Counted from the stretch's first letter, positions 28,737 to 39,094 are shown. The stretch: DNA of 64,000 nt from Thiorhodovibrio frisius (GCF_033954835.1 NZ_CP121471.1:1054001-1118000); one strand, 5' to 3'. Made by a program: numbers and translations. The notes: a model not told the origin generated them from the letters alone.

Positions 28737-29249
28737 ATGGCTGAAAAAAAGCAACCCGCCAGCAGCAAGACAACGACCGCCGCAGCGCGGCCCATCGGTA
28801 GCACGGCAGCGACCAGCGCGAGTTCAACGGCAAAGAAAACCATGCCCAAGAAACGCGCCACGCCCGCGAGCAAGACCACGGCGACCAAGACGTCCGCAAG
28901 CGCGGCTGCCACCAGCCAGACTGGCAAGGCCAGCCCCAGCAAGACAACAGCAAGTAAGACGACAGCGAGCAAGGCATCGACTGCCACCGCGGCCAAGGGC
29001 GCTGGGGGGGCCGCAGCAAGGACAAGCAAGACCGCGCCCCGCAAGACAACGGCGACCAGCACGCGCGGGTCGACCCGCGCCACCAAGGTAGCCGGTGGCG
29101 TCACGGCGGAAGAGCGCTACAAGATGATTCAGGATGCCGCCTACTATCGCGCGCAGAACCGCGGATTCGAGGCGGGTCATGAGACCGATGACTGGGCGGC
29201 CGCCGAGCAGGAGATCGACGCACTGCTGGCCTCGCGCGTTGCGAAATGA
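28737..29249 (+). CDS. Histone-H1-like, Lys/Ala/Thr-rich protein with C-terminal DUF2934 domain
   Basis: A 170-residue protein. Residues about 1-120 are almost only Lys, Ala, Thr and Ser in short repeated SKTTA/SKTTAT units, like the basic tails of bacterial histone-H1-like proteins. Residues about 124-165 form a DUF2934 domain (EERYKMIQDAAYYRAQNRGF, then a hydrophilic helix). The strongly basic tail suggests nucleic-acid or polyanion binding; DUF2934 function is unknown. The start at 28737 (MAEKKQ) is preferred over the in-frame ATG four codons upstream. Confidence 0.75.
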   Translation: MAEKKQPASSKTTTAAARPIGSTAATSASSTAKKTMPKKRATPASKTTATKTSASAAATSQTGKASPSKTTASKTTASKASTATAAKGAGGAAARTSKTAPRKTTATSTRGSTRATKVAGGVTAEERYKMIQDAAYYRAQNRGFEAGHETDDWAAAEQEIDALLASRVAK

Positions 29250-29310
29250 CGGGCTTTACTCCTGGACGCAGCAGCTTCTTGGCGAAAGCGCCCGCACGGA
29301 TGTTGATTGT

Positions 29311-29997
<687 letters not shown>

Positions 29998-30126
29998 TTG
30001 TTCGATCCCGCAAAGCATGCAACCGCTGCGCGTGTGCAAGCTCATCGACTGGCGGGAACGCTTGGACCCGGACAAGGCCCGGAGCTGAGGCGGGGCGGGC
30101 GCTCTTACGGCAGAAATAGCACTCCG

Positions 30127-30155
30127 TGTCGCTATTTTGACCTTGCCTAGCGACA
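30127..30155. promoter_or_regulatory. Perfect inverted repeat in the 240-bp gap before the GGDEF gene
   Basis: TGTCGCTA (30127-30134) and TAGCGACA (30148-30155) are perfect inverted repeats separated by 13 bases, 86 bp before the cyclase start codon. It could be an operator dyad or an RNA hairpin. The rest of 30001-30240 shows nothing recognisable. Confidence 0.35.
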
Positions 30156-30240
30156 TCCTGTCGGGGAGAATCGTCTGCAATCGCGCAGGCTGGGTACTCC
30201 TCTCCGCCCGGCTTCGTTCCTCGCACGCAGGTAATCCAGG

Positions 30241-32445
30241 ATGGAACCGACGATGAAGGACCCGATGCTCCCGCTCCGCCGTCTTGCACGGCGGTTTCGT
30301 CTTTCGCCACGCACCCGGGCGGTCGTCTCCGTTGGTGTTTTCGGCGTACTCATTTTCTCAGTGCTGCAATTGGCCTTGCAGTTCCATGTGATGCCCGACG
30401 CCAACCCCCAGCTCGACCGGCATCTCACCCAGGAGACTGCTGCGCCCGATGGGCAACCGCAGCTCGCGGATACGGATACCCGGCCAGTCGGAACCAGTTT
30501 CATCGTCTGGCAGATCCTGATTGCCTTTCTGACCGGCACTCTATCCGCGCTCTTTTATGAGCGAACCCGGCAACGCGAGAAGCTCGCGACGCGCCTGCGT
30601 TACGAGCGCAACTTCGCCCTGTTCTCCAACACCCTGGTCCTGGACCGGCCCGATGCGATCCATCATTGCCTGCCCTACATTCTGGACGCCACCCAGTGCT
30701 CGCGTGTGTATATTTTTCAGAATTACCTCGATACCGACGGGCGGCTGGCCATGCGGCAAACCCATGAGGCTTGCGCCGAGGGTGCCTGTTCACAGTTGGA
30801 CAATCCCGCCTTGCAGCATATTGTCTATGCCGAGGATGGTTTCGCGCGCTGGGAGTACGAGCTCGCGCGCGACCACATGATCAACGGCGTTGTTGCCACC
30901 TTCCCGGAATCCGAGCGCGCGGTCCTCGAGCCGCAGTCGATTCTCTCCATTCTGGTGATTCCAATCTGGGTCGGAAAGGAATGGGGCGGCTTCGTTGGCT
31001 ACGATGAAACGCGCCAGGCCAAGCAATGGTCGGCGGACGATCTTAATCTGCTGCGTGCCGCCTCCCAGTCCCTGGGGATGTATCTCGATCGCAAGCAAAC
31101 CGAGGCCGCGCTGAAAGCGAGCGAGGAAGAATTCCGCATCGCCTTCGAGCATGCCAATGACGGCATTTGCATTGTCGATCTGGCGGGGAATTTCAGCCGG
31201 GTGAATCAGCGGATGTGCGATCTCCTCGGCTATTCCCAAACAGAGTTTACGACCATGAGTGTCCATGATATCGCGCATCCGGGCGACAAGGACCTCAGCG
31301 GCCATTTCATTGAGCGAAGTCTTGCCGGCACAACGACCACTGGCGTGTTTGAAAAGCGCTATATCTGCAAGGACGGTCGGACGATCTGGGGGCGGGTGTC
31401 CAGTGCCCTGGCCCACGATCAGCAGGGCAAACCCTTGCACTTCATTTCCCATCTGCAGGACATTACCCCGGTCAAGGAACTTGTCGATGCCCTGACTACC
31501 AGCGAGTCCCGATATCGCCTGCTCGCCGATCATGCCGCCGACGCCATCTGGACCATGGACGAACACCAGAACTACACCTTCGTCAGTCCGGCATTCAAGC
31601 GCCTCTACGGCTACACGCTCAAGGAACTGGGCAAGGGACTACCGGAAAAGCTGATTCCGGCGCATTCCCGGCAAGTGATCATGGGACACGTGAAAAAGCG
31701 TCTCGCATCCATCAGAGCCGGGATCCCGGATCGCTCCGCCTATCGCATTGAGGTGGAAATGCAAGCCAAGGACGGTCGTCGCATTTGGGTCGAATCCATC
31801 ACCACTCCCGTTTTCGACGAACAGGATCACTACCGGGGCGTGGTCGGCGTCAGCCGAGATATCACCGACCGCAAAAGAGCCGAGGACGCACTCAAGGCCG
31901 GCGAAGAAAAAATGCGGCTCCTCGCCACGCTCGATGACCTAACGAAACTCGCGAACCGCCGCTACTTTCTTGAATTGGTCAAACGCGAGTTGGATCGCAG
32001 TCACCGTTACTCCCATCCTTTCTCCCTGATCATGTTCGACGTCGATCATTTCAAGCACATCAATGATACCCGTGGACATGATGCCGGCGATGGGGTGCTG
32101 ATGGCACTTTCCGCCACCGTTACGGGTACGCTGCGGGTGGCCGATCTTTGCGGACGATTCGGCGGCGAAGAGTTCGTCGCCGGCTTGCCGGAAACCGGCC
32201 TGGATGAGGCGTTAGAGGTCGCTGAACGCCTGCGAGTGGTGGTTGAAAACACCGAGATCGAACTAGACAGTGGCGAACTCCTGCGTGTAACCGTCAGCCT
32301 GGGGGTGGCGGAACTCAGCGACGCGAGCCCGGACCTGACTGCCCTGCTCAAACACGCCGACTTGGCCATGTACGCGGCCAAGCGCAACGGCCGCAATCGG
32401 ATTGAACCCTATACGCCGGGCATGGCACTCACCGAGGCTTTTTGA
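30241..32445 (+). CDS. Membrane diguanylate cyclase with GAF and PAS domains
   Basis: A 734-residue sensor cyclase that would make c-di-GMP. An N-terminal membrane region has two helices (about 27-50 and 85-105). A GAF domain (about 125-285) is followed by two PAS/PAC domains (about 296-415 and 420-550) and a GGDEF domain (about 560-730). The active site reads GGEEF, preceded five residues earlier by RVAD, the RxxD inhibitory I-site, so the enzyme should be active and product-inhibited. The N-terminal LDDLTKLANRRYF is the usual GGDEF entry motif. Two PilZ receptor genes occur in the same window. Confidence 0.93.
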   Translation: MEPTMKDPMLPLRRLARRFRLSPRTRAVVSVGVFGVLIFSVLQLALQFHVMPDANPQLDRHLTQETAAPDGQPQLADTDTRPVGTSFIVWQILIAFLTGTLSALFYERTRQREKLATRLRYERNFALFSNTLVLDRPDAIHHCLPYILDATQCSRVYIFQNYLDTDGRLAMRQTHEACAEGACSQLDNPALQHIVYAEDGFARWEYELARDHMINGVVATFPESERAVLEPQSILSILVIPIWVGKEWGGFVGYDETRQAKQWSADDLNLLRAASQSLGMYLDRKQTEAALKASEEEFRIAFEHANDGICIVDLAGNFSRVNQRMCDLLGYSQTEFTTMSVHDIAHPGDKDLSGHFIERSLAGTTTTGVFEKRYICKDGRTIWGRVSSALAHDQQGKPLHFISHLQDITPVKELVDALTTSESRYRLLADHAADAIWTMDEHQNYTFVSPAFKRLYGYTLKELGKGLPEKLIPAHSRQVIMGHVKKRLASIRAGIPDRSAYRIEVEMQAKDGRRIWVESITTPVFDEQDHYRGVVGVSRDITDRKRAEDALKAGEEKMRLLATLDDLTKLANRRYFLELVKRELDRSHRYSHPFSLIMFDVDHFKHINDTRGHDAGDGVLMALSATVTGTLRVADLCGRFGGEEFVAGLPETGLDEALEVAERLRVVVENTEIELDSGELLRVTVSLGVAELSDASPDLTALLKHADLAMYAAKRNGRNRIEPYTPGMALTEAF

Positions 32446-32616
32446 CATTGAGAACCATCTCTGCGGCATCCTTCGCTTCTGGTGAGCGCCGATGCGAGTG
32501 CGAGGCAGCAGCACGTCCCATATCTCTCTGCATTCCAGGGCGAGCAGGGCGCTGCCATCGGGTTGCCGGAACAGGGCGATCGTCATCTCGCAGCGCTCCC
32601 CGCCGTCATCCGCCGG

Positions 32617-32751
32617 CTAGTGGAGATAGCCGTTCGCCACGTCGAGGGTGAAGTGACTGGCAGGCTGTGTCGCGGCTCTGCGAATCTCGCTCTTGAGTTC
32701 CTCGATCTTCGCGAAGGGGAGCCACCAGTCGGCGAAGACCCACTCTGGCAT
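32617..32751 (-). other. Coding-like 44-codon frame after ubiD
   Basis: A minus-strand frame starting MPEWVFADWWLPFAKIEELK, with GGAG 3 bases before the ATG. It continues the ubiD reading frame after the ubiD stop. The amino-acid content (Trp/Phe-rich start, amphipathic helix, HFTLDVANGYLH end) looks protein-like. A second ATG in the same frame follows at 32586 (MTIALFRQPDGSALLALE), but that frame runs antisense into the GGDEF gene. These may be a small gene or the remains of one; nothing else was seen in 32446-32797. Confidence 0.3.
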
Positions 32752-32799
32752 TCGCTCCAGGCAGTCGACAATGTCGAGCCGTATGGCCTGCCTGTCAGT

Positions 32800-34266
32800 T
32801 TAATAGATGCCGAGTTGATCCCAGATGCCATCTACCCGCGCTTTCACTTCAGGGTCCATGACAATCGGCTGGCCCCACTCGCGGCTGGTCTCGCCCGGCC
32901 ACTTGTTGGTTGCATCCAGGCCAATTTTGGAACCCAGCCCCGACACTGGCGAGGCAAAGTCCAGATAATCGATCGGCGTGTTTTCAATCAGCAGGGTATC
33001 GCGTGCCGGGTCCATGCGGGTGGTCATGGCCCAGATGACATCCTTCCAGTCGCGTGCGTTCACGTCATTGTCCACTACGATGACGAACTTGGTGTACATA
33101 AACTGGCGCAGGAAAGACCACACCCCCATCATCACCCGCTTGGCATGCCCCGGATATTGCTTGTTCATGCTCACTATCGCGAGGCGGTAGGAACAGCCCT
33201 CGGGCGGCAGGTAGAAATCGACAATCTCGGGGAACTGCTTTTGCAGCAGCGGGATGAAGACTTCGTTTAGCGCCAAGCCGAGAATCGCCGGCTCATCCGG
33301 TGGCCGGCCGGTGTAGGTGCTGTGGTAGATGGGATCGCGACGGTGGGTAATGCGCTCGATGGTGAAGACCGGGAAGCGATCAACCTCATTGTAATAGCCG
33401 GTGTGGTCGCCGTAGGGGCCCTCGTCGGCCATGTCCTCCGGGTGTAGATGTCCTTCGAGCACTATTTCGGCGTTGGCCGGTACCTGCAAGTCCGAACCCA
33501 GGCAGGCGGCCAACTCGGTGCGACTGCCGCGCAGTAGACCGGCAAAGGCATATTCCGACAGACTGTCTGGCACTGGTGTCACGGCGCCCAGAATGGTGGC
33601 TGGATCTGCCCCGAGCGCGACGGCAATGGGAAAAGGCTCGCCCGGATGCGCCTGCTGCCAGTCGCGATAATCGAGCGCGCCGCCACGGTGCGCCAGCCAG
33701 CGCATGATGACGCGATTGGGTCCCAGGACCTGCATGCGGTAGATACCGAGATTTTGCCTTGGCTTCTGTGGTCCGCGCGTGACGACCAGCCCCCAGGTGA
33801 TCAGGGGGGCGGCATCCCCAGGCCAGCAGTGCTGAATGGGAAAGCGCCGGAGATCGACCGCAGCGCCTTCATGCACCACTTCCTGACAGGCCGGCTGCTT
33901 GCGCACCTTTGGCGCCATGTCTAGCACCTTCTTGAATATCGGGAGAGTGCGCCAGGCATCCTTCATGCCTTTGGGTGGATCGGGCTCTTTGAGAAAGGCC
34001 AGCAGCGCGCCGATCTCGCGCAGTGCCTCGGTGGTCTCTTCCCCCATGCCGAGCGCGACCCGCTTGGGCGTGCCGAACAGATTGCCGAGCAACGGGATGT
34101 CCGAGCCCTTGGGCCGCTCGAACAACAAGGCTGGCCCGCCGGCGCGTAGGGTGCGGTCGCAGATTTCGGTCACTTCCAGATAAGGGTCGACCGGGACGCG
34201 CACACGTTTAAGCTCGCCACGCGCCTCGAGCTGTTCGATAAAATCGCGTAAATCTCTGTATTGCAT
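32800..34266 (-). CDS. ubiD: UbiD: 3-octaprenyl-4-hydroxybenzoate decarboxylase
   Basis: A 488-residue prenyl-FMN-dependent decarboxylase, which removes the carboxyl group of polyprenyl-hydroxybenzoate in ubiquinone synthesis. The length and N-terminus ([20 protein letters not shown]) are those of proteobacterial Ubi[23 protein letters not shown], the [19 protein letters not shown] segment with the catalytic Glu, and [21 protein letters not shown] are family hallmarks. The prFMN synthase gene ubiX is not in the window. It converges with the GGDEF gene. Confidence 0.96.
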   Translation of the reverse strand: MQYRDLRDFIEQLEARGELKRVRVPVDPYLEVTEICDRTLRAGGPALLFERPKGSDIPLLGNLFGTPKRVALGMGEETTEALREIGALLAFLKEPDPPKGMKDAWRTLPIFKKVLDMAPKVRKQPACQEVVHEGAAVDLRRFPIQHCWPGDAAPLITWGLVVTRGPQKPRQNLGIYRMQVLGPNRVIMRWLAHRGGALDYRDWQQAHPGEPFPIAVALGADPATILGAVTPVPDSLSEYAFAGLLRGSRTELAACLGSDLQVPANAEIVLEGHLHPEDMADEGPYGDHTGYYNEVDRFPVFTIERITHRRDPIYHSTYTGRPPDEPAILGLALNEVFIPLLQKQFPEIVDFYLPPEGCSYRLAIVSMNKQYPGHAKRVMMGVWSFLRQFMYTKFVIVVDNDVNARDWKDVIWAMTTRMDPARDTLLIENTPIDYLDFASPVSGLGSKIGLDATNKWPGETSREWGQPIVMDPEVKARVDGIWDQLGIY

Positions 34267-34435
34267 GTGTCTATTCTATCCGAGAACGGGGCAGTCGCGG
34301 TATCTGAACTCCACAAAATCTCTCACATCATCCTGTCACTTTTCTCGCGAGCCCCCGTTTTTGTGATATACCACCAAGTCCTAAGCCCATGCCCTAGGGT
34401 TCGGGTGGGCCGGATAGATAGCACAGGAGAAGCAC

Positions 34436-35209
34436 ATGAAAGCGACAGCACAGGGAAAAGACACCCTCCAATGGGGCGCATGCGCCATTGACGGGGATGA
34501 CCATTTCGGCCAGAAAACTGCGGCAGACCTGCAATACACAGCCTGCGACGGAGTGGACCCGCAGCCCTTGTCACAGTATGGTGCAGGGCCGCAGGTAGGT
34601 GCGCAAGTCCAAGGTGGCCCCGGCTCTTGGCTGTGGGGCGGCCAAGGTGATTCTTCCGATTTTTCGAGTTTTTCCGGTGCGCGGGGGCCTGCATGGGCAC
34701 GTGGTGACGGCATACAGCAAAGTGAGGGAAACGGGCAATGTGCAATGGTGGTGCAGCCGGATAACTTCGACTACTCCGAGGAATCCATCGCGCAACTGCT
34801 TTACATGATCGAGGAAGAGAAGCTTGCTGGTGACTTGTATGATGCGTTTTACGAGCAGACCGGGATTGTTGCTTTTGCTCAGATCGCAGCATCTGAGGAT
34901 CGGCACATGGCAACACTGCTTGGTCAGGCCGGGGCGATAGGATTGGACACAGCGGAGATTATGGTGCTGCCTTCTGGTGATTACATCAACGAGGATCTCA
35001 ATGCGCTGTATTCCGAGTTGCTTGAGACAGGTGGCGCATCTGCGGATGCTGCATTGGAAGCTGGGGTGATCGTGGAAAGCACCGATATCGCTGACCTCCA
35101 GCAGGCAGCCATCGGACTGGTCGGCACGCCTCTGGGCACAGCATACGAGCACCTGCTAAATGGCTCCGCAGCCCATCTCGCTGCCTTCGAGGGCTTGCTC
35201 ATCGGCTGA
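34436..35209 (+). CDS. DUF2202 ferritin-like protein
   Basis: A 257-residue protein. Residues about 1-105 are Gly/Gln-rich, low complexity and without a typical signal peptide. Residues about 112-257 form a DUF2202 domain: a ferritin-like four-helix bundle with IEEEKLAGDLYDAFYEQTG (about 126-144) and ASEDRHMATLLGQA, where the Glu/His pattern could bind a di-metal centre. AGGAGAA precedes the ATG at good spacing. It diverges from ubiD and no operon partner is present. A role in oxidative stress or metal handling is possible from the fold alone. Confidence 0.8.
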   Translation: MKATAQGKDTLQWGACAIDGDDHFGQKTAADLQYTACDGVDPQPLSQYGAGPQVGAQVQGGPGSWLWGGQGDSSDFSSFSGARGPAWARGDGIQQSEGNGQCAMVVQPDNFDYSEESIAQLLYMIEEEKLAGDLYDAFYEQTGIVAFAQIAASEDRHMATLLGQAGAIGLDTAEIMVLPSGDYINEDLNALYSELLETGGASADAALEAGVIVESTDIADLQQAAIGLVGTPLGTAYEHLLNGSAAHLAAFEGLLIG

Positions 35210-35238
35210 GTCTGGCCGTTCGGTTTATCAGCCCTGCA

Positions 35239-36171
35239 TCATCCCCCCAGCCGTATCACCATGGCGGCGCCTGACGCTGCGCCCAGCAGCAGCGTTGCCA
35301 GGCTGGCTGTGCCCGTGCGCCAGCGCAGGCCGGAGGCGAGGGCGTCCGCGCCTTGGGTGGAGATGATGAAGGGCTGACTCAGGGTGCTGGTGTTGCCCAC
35401 ACGCGGCAGTGGCGGTTTGGCGGCCAGGCGCTGTTCGGCTTGCTCGGCAAGCTTGTCGGCCTGTTCTCGCGCCTGTTGCCAATCTTGCAGGTCGATCTCG
35501 CCGTCCTGGTTGCGGTCGAACTGACGCATGCGTTCGGGGTCGCGCTTCCAGCGGCGTAGCAACTGGTTGGCCAGGCGCCGGCGTTCTTTGCTGCCGCGTC
35601 TGGGGGTCTCGAAGTGACCAAGCAGATAGACCGGCTCGTCGGCGTGGATGCGCTCTTCGGTCAGGCGATAGTTGCGCTCAAGGCCAAAGAAGTTGCTGAT
35701 GGACTGGGTCGGGGATGACCGCCCGCCGTAAAAACCGTCCGGCTTGCGCGTGCGCCAGGTCTGTTTGTCACGAAACCTGAGGATGGCGCCGGTCGGGTCG
35801 ACCAGGCACTCGCCGGTGCCGTCATCGAGCAGAAAGGGGTGCTCGGCCTGGCCTTGCTTGACTGTTCGCCAGTTTTTGTTGCGACTGCTGCTGCGTTGTT
35901 CTTCCACCTGGTAACGGTACCAGACGCAGGGCGTTTGGGTCAGGGGTGCGATCAGTGGCGCGGAGCGCACGCGCGCGAAGCCGAACAACTCGACATAGCC
36001 TTGGGCGGCCGAGCGAATCTTGGCTGTGGGGGTGTCGACAATGATGCGCAGTTGCCAGAAGCTGCGCAGCCCGTAGACGAGCGCGACGAGTGCCGCAATG
36101 AGCGCGCCGCTGGCGATGAACCAGAACTCTCCGGTCTCGGCCTGCAGAACCCAGTCGCGGTAGGCGTTCAT
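35239..36171 (-). CDS. GIDE-domain membrane protein with an EF-hand motif
   Basis: A 310-residue protein of the E3-ligase-GIDE-like family (PF12483), without any RING finger. One N-terminal helix (about 17-36) is followed by the family core: TPTAKIRSAAQGYVELFGFA, then PLIAPLTQTPCVWYRYQVEE, and a second half ending with a C-terminal helix (about 285-306). Between residues 218 and 229 is a complete EF-hand loop, DRNQDGEIDLQD, so calcium may regulate it; this insertion is not a standard part of the family. It pairs with the LemA gene just upstream on the same strand, a common bacterial association. Confidence 0.8.
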   Translation of the reverse strand: MNAYRDWVLQAETGEFWFIASGALIAALVALVYGLRSFWQLRIIVDTPTAKIRSAAQGYVELFGFARVRSAPLIAPLTQTPCVWYRYQVEEQRSSSRNKNWRTVKQGQAEHPFLLDDGTGECLVDPTGAILRFRDKQTWRTRKPDGFYGGRSSPTQSISNFFGLERNYRLTEERIHADEPVYLLGHFETPRRGSKERRRLANQLLRRWKRDPERMRQFDRNQDGEIDLQDWQQAREQADKLAEQAEQRLAAKPPLPRVGNTSTLSQPFIISTQGADALASGLRWRTGTASLATLLLGAASGAAMVIRLGG

Positions 36172-36243
36172 GGTGGGCTGGCTCCTGTTGGTGGAGAATC
36201 TGGGCGCTGGGGTTAGCCCGCGCTCAGTCAGTCGCCACGGAAT

Positions 36244-36819
36244 TTAGTTGGCGCGGAATAGGGCGTTGAGATCCGGGTTGCTGCGCGCCTCGCGAAATTT
36301 GAGCAGATCGCGCGGGCGGAAGCGAAAGCGCCGGGCAATGATGGCATCGGGAAATTGCTCTAGGCGGATGTTGTGTAGATTCACGCTCTCGTTGTACAGC
36401 TCACGGCGGTCGGCGATGGTGTCTTCAAGTTGGGAGATGCGCTGGGACAGCTGGCGAAAGCTGCGGTTGGCTTTGAGGTCCGGGTAGCCCTCGGCCAAGG
36501 CGAGCAGGCGGCCGAGTCCGGCGCGCAGTTCGCTCTCGGCGGGGCCCAGGGCGCGCACGTCGCCGCGGTCGGTGGCACTTTGTACCTGGTTGCGGGCACG
36601 CACGATGCGCTCGAGCGTCTCCTGCTCATAGCGCATGTACTCTTTGCACAGGGTGACCAGCTTGGGGATTTCGTCATGGCGCTGCTTGAGCACCACGTCG
36701 ATGTTGGACCAGGATTTGGCGACTGTGTGCTTGAGCCGGACCAGATTGTTGTAGATGAGTACCCCGTAGGCGAACACGAGCAGCATCAGGGTGAGCAAGA
36801 CGATCAGCGTGATGTTCAT
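36244..36819 (-). CDS. LemA family protein
   Basis: A 191-residue LemA protein. A short N-terminal membrane helix (about 2-22) with YGVLIYNNLVRLKHTVAKSWSNIDVVLKQRHDEIPKLV is the family signature, followed by a helical-bundle domain ending in RRFRFRPRDLLKF. It is anchored in the inner membrane with the bundle outside the cytosol. Function is unresolved. It lies 72 bp upstream of the GIDE-domain gene and is probably co-transcribed with it. Confidence 0.92.
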   Translation of the reverse strand: MNITLIVLLTLMLLVFAYGVLIYNNLVRLKHTVAKSWSNIDVVLKQRHDEIPKLVTLCKEYMRYEQETLERIVRARNQVQSATDRGDVRALGPAESELRAGLGRLLALAEGYPDLKANRSFRQLSQRISQLEDTIADRRELYNESVNLHNIRLEQFPDAIIARRFRFRPRDLLKFREARSNPDLNALFRAN

Positions 36820-36854
36820 GGGCTTGCGCGCTTCCTGGTACAGGTCGTGGTGGG

Positions 36855-37493
36855 TCAGTCGGCGCTCTCTGGTGCCGGGCTGGCGGCATTGGCGCCCACC
36901 GGCTTGAGCCAGAACACCATGGGTTTGGAAGACTCCTGCGCCTCGCCGATCTCGCGCCAGTTAAAGCAAGTGTACAGCTGCGGCTCACGATCATAGCCGC
37001 GACGCTGCCAGAAGGCATGCAGGCTGCGATAGTCGATGGGGCGGCGCGGGTCATCCTGCGCGCGCTCCACGGCGCAGAAGGCATAGTAGTCAAAGCCGCC
37101 GATGCGCTCGGCATGGCGTTCGCGCTCTTCAAAAAATCGCGAGCCAATCCCGCGACCGCGATATTGCGGATAAAGGACGGATTCACCCAGGTAAAACACC
37201 CGATCAGGGTCGATGCCAAAGCCATCGAAGGGTTCGCGCGCTTCTTCTGGCGCGTGTCGCATGGGGACGGCGGTGGATGCACCTATGACCTGATCGCCGT
37301 CGGTGGCCAGCACAATGATGCTGTCAGGGCTTTCTGAATAAGTGCGCAGATAGCGCATTTCGTATTTGCTATCGCCGTCGTAGAGGTAGGGATACTCGCG
37401 GAATACGGCAATGCGCAGCGCTGCCAGTGCCGGGAGGTTTTCGATTAGTTCGGGGCCGGTAATCGGCGATATTTTGATATCCGGGGCCGTCAT
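36855..37493 (-). CDS. GNAT family N-acetyltransferase
   Basis: A 212-residue protein with a GNAT acetyl-CoA-binding fold. The motif A region reads YLGESVLYPQYRGRGIGSRFFEERE (about 110-135), where the Q-x-x-G-x-G/A loop is QYRGRGIG. The N-terminal half contains the SIIVLATDGDQVIGASTAVPM strand typical of the fold. The last 20 residues are Ala/Pro-rich. The substrate is unknown. It reads in the same direction as lemA, 35 bp upstream of it. Confidence 0.85.
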   Translation of the reverse strand: MTAPDIKISPITGPELIENLPALAALRIAVFREYPYLYDGDSKYEMRYLRTYSESPDSIIVLATDGDQVIGASTAVPMRHAPEEAREPFDGFGIDPDRVFYLGESVLYPQYRGRGIGSRFFEERERHAERIGGFDYYAFCAVERAQDDPRRPIDYRSLHAFWQRRGYDREPQLYTCFNWREIGEAQESSKPMVFWLKPVGANAASPAPESAD

Positions 37494-37598
37494 TCTCGAT
37501 CCTGGGTGAATAATCGCTTGGTGGTTGTCAACTCGTTGTCAGCGGATGCGAGCGGCCATGCGGAGGGGGAGCAAACCTGAGCGATGCCGGGTTGGTTC

Positions 37599-38093
37599 TC
37601 AGGTTGCCGCCGCAGGGTCTGTCAGTCGCGTCCAGGAATAATCGCCTTCCAGCCGATAGCTGCCGGTAAAGGCATGCGGCGGCTGCCCGCGCCAGTCGGC
37701 CGGCGAGAGCATGGACCAGAAGCGCGAGCCGTCCTGCTTGCAATACAAGTGATAAATGTGCCCCGGCTTGCGCTCAAAGCCACAGTCCGCCTGATGCAGG
37801 TTCTGTTCGTCCTCCGCCTGTTTGAGAATCGCGCGGGCACTGTCTTGCAGATGGCGAATTTGATCGGCGATCAACCCAAGCTTGGCGCTGGTGCGCGCGC
37901 TTAGCATGGCTTCGACCCGACCGACCTGTTCGGTAAGATCGGGCGCGTGGAAAGCGGGTGCCAGGCGGCTGACTGGGTAGGTGGAGCTGTGCGCCGGCTG
38001 GGTGGCGGTCATGAGGTTGGCAGTCAAGTCTTCGGCAGTATTGCCCATTTGGGCGTTAACTGCGTCTGCCGGGTCAGGGGGATGTTGGTTCAT
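37599..38093 (-). CDS. DUF2452 family protein
   Basis: A 164-residue protein matching DUF2452. The N-terminal 45 residues are disordered. The conserved part runs YPVSRLAPAFHAPDLTEQ, a helix with LIADQIRHLQDSARAILKQA, then HLYCKQDGSRFWSMLSPADW and the end motif AFTGSYRLEGDYSWTRL. Function unknown. The start at 38093 (MNQHPPDPADAV) is preferred over 38153. Confidence 0.8.
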   Translation of the reverse strand: MNQHPPDPADAVNAQMGNTAEDLTANLMTATQPAHSSTYPVSRLAPAFHAPDLTEQVGRVEAMLSARTSAKLGLIADQIRHLQDSARAILKQAEDEQNLHQADCGFERKPGHIYHLYCKQDGSRFWSMLSPADWRGQPPHAFTGSYRLEGDYSWTRLTDPAAAT

Positions 38094-38211
38094 TGCTGGT
38101 GTTGGCTTTGTGGTCACAGTTGTTATGATCGGCCATGACAGTCTTTGTCGCAACCCGCCCCGGTGCTTTTCAGCGGGTGCTTGCGTGCCATGTCAGCAGC
38201 GGTGGCAGGCC

Positions 38212-38976
38212 TCATTGTTGCAGGCTTCTCCCGCCATCAACGGCGATGATTTGCCCGCTGATGTAGGGCGCGTCGCGTACCAAAAACAGCAGGGTGCGGG
38301 CGATATCTGCCGGGCTTCCCGGGCGTTGCAGCGCGGTGCGCTCCAGAATCTCGGTTTTTGTCGCATCATCCATGCCTTCTTCCGGCCAGAGGATGGCGCC
38401 CGGGGCGATGCCATTGACTCGCACCTCGGGCCCGAGTTCGCGCGCCAGCGCCTTGACCATCATGGCATTGCCGGCTTTGGCGATGGAATACACCGGATAT
38501 TGCTTCAGCGGGCGCTCGGCATGAATGTCGACCAGATTGATCACACAGCCGCCGCTCGCGCGCAGCAGAGGGGCGAGGGCTTGAGTGAGAAAAAACGGCG
38601 CCCGCAGGTTGCTGCCGATGAGGTCATCCCAATGGCTGTCGCTGACCTCCCCGAGCGGGGTCGGGTAGAAGCTCGAGGCATTGTTGACCAGAATGTCCAG
38701 CCGCTGGCGAAATGCGCGCGCGGCCTGTTCGAGCCTTGCAATGCTGTCGCTCTCGTTCAGGTCGCAGGCCACCAGCGCAACGGAGTTGGCGCGCGCTTGC
38801 TCAAGCTCGGCTTTCAGTGCTTCGGCGGGCGCGACCGAGCGGCGATAATGCAGCAGCAGATCGCAGCCGGCGGCATGCAGGGTGCGCGCAATCTCGGCGC
38901 CAATGCGCGCTGCCGCACCGGTAATCAGCGCGACCTGGCCGGTCAGGCTTGGGTTGTTTGCGGGAGTGTTGGTCAT
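38212..38976 (-). CDS. Pteridine reductase-like short-chain dehydrogenase
   Basis: A 254-residue SDR. The cofactor motif is TGAAARIG (residues 19-26); the R-I-G form is typical of pteridine reductases (PTR1/FolM-like) using NADPH. NNASSFYPTPLGEV, then the catalytic Asp/Tyr-x-x-x-Lys as DIHAERP and YSIAKAG, and the C-terminal PGAILWPEEG and SGQIIAVDGG are all in order. It probably reduces dihydropteridines. It diverges from the MidA-like gene. Confidence 0.88.
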   Translation of the reverse strand: MTNTPANNPSLTGQVALITGAAARIGAEIARTLHAAGCDLLLHYRRSVAPAEALKAELEQARANSVALVACDLNESDSIARLEQAARAFRQRLDILVNNASSFYPTPLGEVSDSHWDDLIGSNLRAPFFLTQALAPLLRASGGCVINLVDIHAERPLKQYPVYSIAKAGNAMMVKALARELGPEVRVNGIAPGAILWPEEGMDDATKTEILERTALQRPGSPADIARTLLFLVRDAPYISGQIIAVDGGRSLQQ

Positions 38977-39094
38977 ATTGCTTTAGCAAATAAGCCGAAA
39001 GTTCCTGTCCGGTGGGTATAGAGTTTGCGAATTCTTGAGGGACTTCGCCTCAAGCGCGCATCTGGTTCGTTGTCAGACAGGAGAGCATGGAACA

